This document shows positions 50,695-53,810 of a stretch of DNA of 53,810 bases, piece after piece; within the stretch, counting starts at the first letter, position 1; every line of letters begins with the position of its first letter. The position numbers and the translations under genes are program-made. The stretch comes from Lachnospiraceae bacterium (GTDB taxonomy: Bacteria > Bacillota > Clostridia > Lachnospirales > Lachnospiraceae), in the NCBI GenBank assembly GCA_019423745.1, contig JAHZAV010000005.1:57987-111796 (forward strand), read 5' to 3'. Below the pieces are notes generated by a model. It searched no databases. It saw only the letters and a program-made list of their open reading frames with translations, and had not been told where the DNA came from.

Positions 50695-50728
50695 TTTCTA
50701 TTTTTCATCAATTAAGGAGGTATCGTCG

Positions 50729-51055
50729 ATGGAAAAGAATAAAATGCCAGGTATATCACCGGCGCAAAAATCACTTGCAACAACAAAAGATACGACAAAG
50801 GCTATTGAAACAAGAGCTGGAGTATTGAAAGATGCGGAAACAGAATTGCCTAAATTTAAGGCCAATGTATATCTTCAATATCTTGGAAAAGAGTTTAATA
50901 CGAAAGATATTTTAATCAAAGCAAAAAATATGTGGATGAAAGAATCCGGAAAAGGTCCGGAAGCTATTAAAAGCATTAACATCTATCTGAAGCCGGAAGA
51001 ATTTGCAGCATATTACGTCATCAATGATGATGCAACCGGCAAGATTGAGCTGTAA
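50729..51055 (+). CDS. DUF6465-like small protein
   Basis: 108 residues from the ATG at 50729, which follows AAGGAGG by 9 bp. The first 45 residues are polar and probably disordered (many Lys/Thr/Ala); the conserved part is VYLQYLGKEFNTKDILIKAKNMW and SIKSINIYLKPEEFAAYYVIND (approximate). It fits a Clostridia family annotated DUF6465, function unknown. It lies 34 bp after tRNA-Ala and could share its transcript. Confidence 0.75.
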   Translation: MEKNKMPGISPAQKSLATTKDTTKAIETRAGVLKDAETELPKFKANVYLQYLGKEFNTKDILIKAKNMWMKESGKGPEAIKSINIYLKPEEFAAYYVINDDATGKIEL

Positions 51056-51105
51056 ATTTCTACGAATTTTTTCTTGTTAAGTTGCTAATTTTACATAACA
51101 CTCAT

Positions 51106-51136
51106 TAGCGAGACTGTTTTCAGCCTCGCTATTTTT
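51106..51136 (+). terminator. Terminator of the DUF6465-like gene
   Basis: TAGCGAG/CTCGCTA with inner CTG/CAG around TTTT and one A-C mismatch, followed by TTTTT. Confidence 0.8.
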
Positions 51137-51196
51137 ATATAACCCATCCCTTCAGGGCAAAATAAAGTCAAAACTTTGATATATTAAAACTTCCAA

Positions 51197-52003
51197 TTAG
51201 TTAAAAAACAGTTTTTCCAATGTAACAAGTACACCATCCTCCTCATTAGATGGACATATAGCCTTTGCTGCACGTTTTACATCCGGTGCAGCATTTCCCA
51301 TTGCATAGCTATAACCACAATATTTCAACATTTCTATATCATTTCCCCCGTCTCCAAATGCTGCACATTGACCCGGTGTAATCCCCCATCTCTGCACTAG
51401 TCTTTTAAGTCCTGATGCCTTATGGCACCCTGGGAGAATTAAGTCAATCGAACCATGCCCGCTTGTTGTTGGTTCTGCCTTTCCCTTAAGCTTTTCCCGA
51501 AATATATCATAATAGTCATAAGTCTTTTCATCCGGAACTGTTGGAGCAAATTTCAAGATCTGATCTTCCACTTTTTTTAAATCATCTGTCCATTTCAATC
51601 GATGATAATATATACTGGTATGTTCATAGAATGCCTCATTGACTTCCCCTCTCTGGCAGTATGCACTTTCCAGTCCACACATAACATTCTGTATCTCTGG
51701 ATACGCTCTACATAAATCAATAATATCACTTACTGTCTCATCTGGCATAGCCGCCGTAAAGACCAGCTCTGCTTGGTCTTTAACAAAAGCTCCGTTTTCC
51801 GCAACGAAAGACAACTCATCATAATATTGGGGAAAAATATCTCTAAGCTGATAATATTGATTTCCACTTGCAACTACAAAACGGCATCCTATTTCTTTCA
51901 TATGAAAAAGAATCCTCTCAAACCTCTCTTTATCATATGTATAATCAGCATGTACAAATGTACCGTCAATATCCACTGCCACCATCTTAATTTGTTGATT
52001 CAT
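51197..52003 (-). CDS. Cof-type HAD-superfamily phosphatase
   Basis: 268 residues. HAD motif I VDIDGTFVHADY with nucleophile Asp, motif II in VVASGNQYYQL, lysine in the HKASGLKRL region and motif IV AAFGDGGNDIEMLKYCGYSYAMGNA. The C2b cap and length match Cof/YidA sugar-phosphate phosphatases. Substrate unknown. GGGAG precedes the ATG. Confidence 0.92.
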   Translation of the reverse strand: MNQQIKMVAVDIDGTFVHADYTYDKERFERILFHMKEIGCRFVVASGNQYYQLRDIFPQYYDELSFVAENGAFVKDQAELVFTAAMPDETVSDIIDLCRAYPEIQNVMCGLESAYCQRGEVNEAFYEHTSIYYHRLKWTDDLKKVEDQILKFAPTVPDEKTYDYYDIFREKLKGKAEPTTSGHGSIDLILPGCHKASGLKRLVQRWGITPGQCAAFGDGGNDIEMLKYCGYSYAMGNAAPDVKRAAKAICPSNEEDGVLVTLEKLFFN

Positions 52004-52119
52004 AAGTCTCCCTTCTGTAAACGCTCTTTCACTTTTATCAATTTTTTATATTCCGATATCTTTACATATCTCCAAATTTCTTTGTGATTTTCAAGATAAA
52101 TCCCCAGATTCTGACCTTC

Positions 52120-52758
52120 CTATAGCACTAGACAAGAATGACTTAAAATATAAAATTCCTCCTGGCTTGGCAAAATCTTCTTCTCCATTTGCTCAAGGCT
52201 ATCATCATAAGCTTTTGCCTGCTTTTCATCGATCTGCATCACCGGACTGTCATAATACATCCATTTTCTCCCGTCCAGACTGCTTTCTTTCAGTTCTTTT
52301 ACCAGCATGGCACAAGGATAGGATCCATCAGGAAGACAAACTTGATATCTGCTAGCGCTCTTAAATCCTCGACTCACATAATTTGCAGGAGCTCCAAATA
52401 TGACAATTACATCGTAACCTAAAGCTTCCGCCTTTTTAAAAGAATATTCCATCAACTGCTTTCCAAAGCCTTTTCTCTGATATTCCGGTAAAATACTGAC
52501 AGGACCAAACGTTAGAATTTCTTTTTCATTCCCCACTTCATCAACCAGTTTCGCTTTTGTATACATAATATTTCCAATAACCTTGCCATCCAATTCAAGA
52601 ACAAAATCCAGCTCACTAACAAAATCATTATGTTCTCTCATGATGTGTACCAGATAATGTTCCACACATCCAGGGACATAAATATTATAAAAAGCCTTTC
52701 TTGTAATCTCCTCTACTGTCTCATAATCTCTTTTTGTCTCATTACGAATTGTTACCAT
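52120..52758 (-). CDS. GNAT-family N-acetyltransferase, YhbS-like
   Basis: 212 residues. TIRNETKRDYETVEEITRKAF start, LGKVIGNIMYTKA-like strand, then FGPVSILPEYQRKGFGKQLMEYSFKKA with the acetyl-CoA R-x-x-G-x-G/A loop, and GYDVIVIFGAPANYVSRGF. Similar to YhbS-type acetyltransferases; substrate unknown. AAGGAG lies upstream; the DUF6483-like gene ends 3 bp before it. Confidence 0.88.
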   Translation of the reverse strand: MVTIRNETKRDYETVEEITRKAFYNIYVPGCVEHYLVHIMREHNDFVSELDFVLELDGKVIGNIMYTKAKLVDEVGNEKEILTFGPVSILPEYQRKGFGKQLMEYSFKKAEALGYDVIVIFGAPANYVSRGFKSASRYQVCLPDGSYPCAMLVKELKESSLDGRKWMYYDSPVMQIDEKQAKAYDDSLEQMEKKILPSQEEFYILSHSCLVL

Positions 52759-52761
52759 GTT

Positions 52762-53163
52762 TTAGTAATTCTCCTTTTCGTCAATTTCGGCATAAAACTG
52801 TCCGTATCCAGCATGATCCAATAGTTGTTTCATTCCATCCAATATCTCTTCCTTAGAATAATTACATTTCTGTAAAAATTCTTCATCCTTTTCACTTAAA
52901 TATTGATAAAAAACTGCCGCCATTCTTATACTTTCTCTGTCTGAATAATCAATACCATCCAGCAGAATATTTTCAGCTTCGTTTACTTTCCCCTCATCTA
53001 CCATTCCCAGATAATCCGGCAGCTTCATACCAGACACTTCTGCTTTATTCTTTTTCTCTTCTTCCACAGAAATATAGGTTTTTCCAAACATTAAGGAGAA
53101 AAGAACTCTTACCATTTCTTTAATCATTCTCATAATATAATCTTGTTCATCTTCAAAATTCAT
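52762..53163 (-). CDS. DUF6483-like protein
   Basis: 133 residues, all-helical, acidic. N-terminal FEDEQDYIMRMIKEMVRVLFSLMFGK contains one amphipathic or membrane-touching helix; the rest is TPR-like helices (YLGMVDEGKVNEAENILLDGI, RMAAVFYQYLSEKDEEFLQKC, parts). It matches the small Clostridia family annotated DUF6483, of unknown function. AAGGAGGG precedes the ATG, and an extended -10 promoter lies upstream. Confidence 0.75.
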   Translation of the reverse strand: MNFEDEQDYIMRMIKEMVRVLFSLMFGKTYISVEEEKKNKAEVSGMKLPDYLGMVDEGKVNEAENILLDGIDYSDRESIRMAAVFYQYLSEKDEEFLQKCNYSKEEILDGMKQLLDHAGYGQFYAEIDEKENY

Positions 53164-53243
53164 TGATTTGTCCCTCCTTCAGGATCCATCATTCTCTTAG
53201 TATATATCAAAGCTCCTGCTCTCTAATTTGAATCTATGGGCAT

Positions 53244-53249
53244 ATTATA
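53244..53249 (-). promoter_or_regulatory. Extended -10 promoter of the DUF6483-like gene
   Basis: TATGGTATAAT on the minus strand gives a TGn extended -10 (TATAAT 53244-53249); the -35 TTATCT at 17 bp is weak. Confidence 0.55.
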
Positions 53250-53348
53250 CCATACTACCTTCCGCAAGATAACCTTCCCTTACTTTCTTTAAGAGTAAAT
53301 TTTTCTACTATAGCATTAAGTAAAACAACAAAAATTTTGAAATATTAA

Positions 53349-53378
53349 TTGACAAAACAACTTGAGTTATGATATAAA
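53349..53378 (+). promoter_or_regulatory. Promoter of tRNA-Trp
   Basis: TTGACA (53349-53354) and TATAAA (53373-53378) at 18 bp (or ATATAA at 17 bp), 33 bp before the tRNA. Confidence 0.72.
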
Positions 53379-53411
53379 TATCTAGTGACCGATTCAGTTC
53401 GGGACATATAA

Positions 53412-53482
53412 AGGGGATTGGTCAAATGGTATGACAGGAGTCTCCAAAACTCTTAGCGGGAGTTCGATTCTCTCATCCCCTG
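53412..53482 (+). tRNA. tRNA-Trp(CCA), short, Gln-like body
   Basis: 71 nt, no encoded CCA: acceptor AGGGGAT/ATCCCCT, D arm GTC/GAC with loop AAATGGTAT, anticodon stem GGAGT/ACTCT with loop CTCCAAA (anticodon CCA), variable loop TAGC, T arm GGGAG/CTCTC with TTCGATT, discriminator G as in tRNA-Trp. Over the first 54 positions it matches the tRNA-Gln at the left edge in 36 positions without gaps, including the short D loop. Confidence 0.87.
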
Positions 53483-53501
53483 TTAGTAAAGAGTTAGGAA
53501 T

Positions 53502-53531
53502 GCTTAGAAAATGAGCGTTTCTAGCTCTTTT
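53502..53531 (+). terminator. Terminator after tRNA-Trp
   Basis: TAGAAA/TTTCTA with GC/GC closing pairs (one bulged T) around ATGAGCG, followed by TCTTTTGTTTT. Confidence 0.7.
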
Positions 53532-53588
53532 GTTTTGTTTAGAAAATCAAAGGGTATCAAATAGAAAAAATAAAGGAGGTGGATTCTT

Positions 53589-53678
53589 ATGGATATTTCA
53601 TTGAACACCTCAACATATGTCGAAAGAACTAATATTTTTCAATCCCTTTACCACAGGCACTTGAAAAGTGGGGATTGA
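53589..53678 (+). CDS. 29-residue ORF in the structured leader
   Basis: ATG at 53589 with AAAGGAGG 9 bp upstream, an excellent ribosome site; stops at TGA 53676-53678 inside the right arm of the inverted repeat. The product begins MDISLNTSTYVERTN and ends YHRHLKSGD; no family recognised. Translating ribosomes would open the 53634-53683 helix, so a leader-peptide role is possible. A second, 18-codon frame (53683 region onward) has a GGGG site held within that helix. Confidence 0.4.
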   Translation: MDISLNTSTYVERTNIFQSLYHRHLKSGD

Positions 53679-53683
53679 AAAAT
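53634..53683 (+). repeat. 13-bp inverted repeat with inner hairpin
   Basis: ATTTTTCAATCCC (53634-53646) and GGGATTGAAAAAT (53671-53683) are perfectly complementary. Directly stacked on the helix is an inner hairpin CACTT/AAGTG (53658-53670) with an 11-base bulge on the 5' side. Confidence 0.75.
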
Positions 53684-53772
53684 GGGAAAAGTGCAAAATA
53701 GTCAAGATTACCAGCGCTGGAGTCTAAAGACCCATTGAAACAGATTCGCCAATCTCAACATCATTTACCCAC

Positions 53773-53794
53773 AAAGCCCAATTGGGCTTTTTCA
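53773..53794. terminator. Terminator at the right edge
   Basis: AAAGCCC/GGGCTTT with loop AATT (53773-53790), followed by TTC; the palindrome is symmetric so either strand is possible, but the T run favours rightward transcription. Confidence 0.7.
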
Positions 53795-53810
53795 TTTGTT
53801 TGGCTTTACT

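Larger units (their letters stand above)
53532..53810 (+). other. Unexplained structured leader at the right edge
   Basis: After the tRNA terminator come AGGAGG at 53574-53582 region, a 29-codon ORF, a long inverted repeat and a terminator, all rightward, then the window ends. This looks like a leader controlling a gene beyond the edge, or a decayed mobile element. No known riboswitch or protein family recognised. Confidence 0.5.

Noticed and set aside
53634..53683. CRISPR-like GGGATTGAAA motif
   Set aside because: The two copies are inverted, not direct, and there are no regularly spaced repeats or cas genes.

Overview
The window reads as chromosome of a spore-forming, low-GC Clostridia member, most likely Lachnospiraceae (Dorea/Mediterraneibacter/Blautia-like). 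The basis is the gene content: spoIIA and spoVA sporulation genes, DapL-type lysine synthesis, a flavodiiron protein, a sodium-symporter type sialic-acid operon, a T-box on valS, YmxH and DUF6465/DUF6483-type proteins. Nearly all genes lie on the minus strand. The species is inferred, not shown. No phage, complete insertion sequence or CRISPR array was seen.

Layout, left to right. A partial tRNA-Gln(CTG) touches the left edge. Next come dapL and dapF (lysine/peptidoglycan precursor) and a flavodiiron protein with its TM1266-type partner. A complete phosphate regulon follows (pstS-C-A-B-phoU-phoB-phoR, read right to left), with a direct-repeat Pho box upstream of pstS. Then come a YitT-type membrane protein, a small alarmone synthetase, a CobO-type adenosyltransferase with an orphan PTS IIC protein, a nicotinamidase-like hydrolase, a probable small RNA and a small orphan gene. 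The nan operon (nanE, nanA, Na+/sialate symporter, nanQ, nanK, rpiR) is about 5.8 kb; its leader carries two matching palindromes, each overlapping the -35 of a promoter, which are the likely RpiR operators. Next is a three-gene exporter-like ABC operon with a CARDB-like membrane protein.

From 25.0 to 29.7 kb the forespore genes are contiguous: spoIIAA-spoIIAB-sigF, a 62-residue membrane protein, then spoVAA-AB-AC-AD-AE. A sigma-G-type promoter sits between the two halves. From 29.8 to 37.9 kb a T-box/valS transcript continues into an LTA-synthase-like gene, folC, a 45-residue ORF and a TPR membrane protein. The 38-46 kb stretch holds accessory and housekeeping genes: a zinc macrodomain, a DUF1848 protein, an S51 peptidase, MOSC/moaA, a GNAT, an HD hydrolase, an SDR, an isochorismatase-type hydrolase, exonuclease III, truA and nrdR. 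The right end has ymxH, a NatA/NatB-type ABC pair, carbamate kinase, tRNA-Ala(GGC), a DUF6465-like protein, a HAD phosphatase, a GNAT and a DUF6483-like protein. It closes with a tRNA-Trp(CCA) built on the same frame as the tRNA-Gln, followed by an unexplained structured leader.

The least explained items are the dispersed palindromic module near 234 and 49381, the 22-bp tandem repeats beside it, the orphan-terminator RNA near 14.8-14.97 kb, and the tRNA-Trp/structured-leader unit at the right edge.
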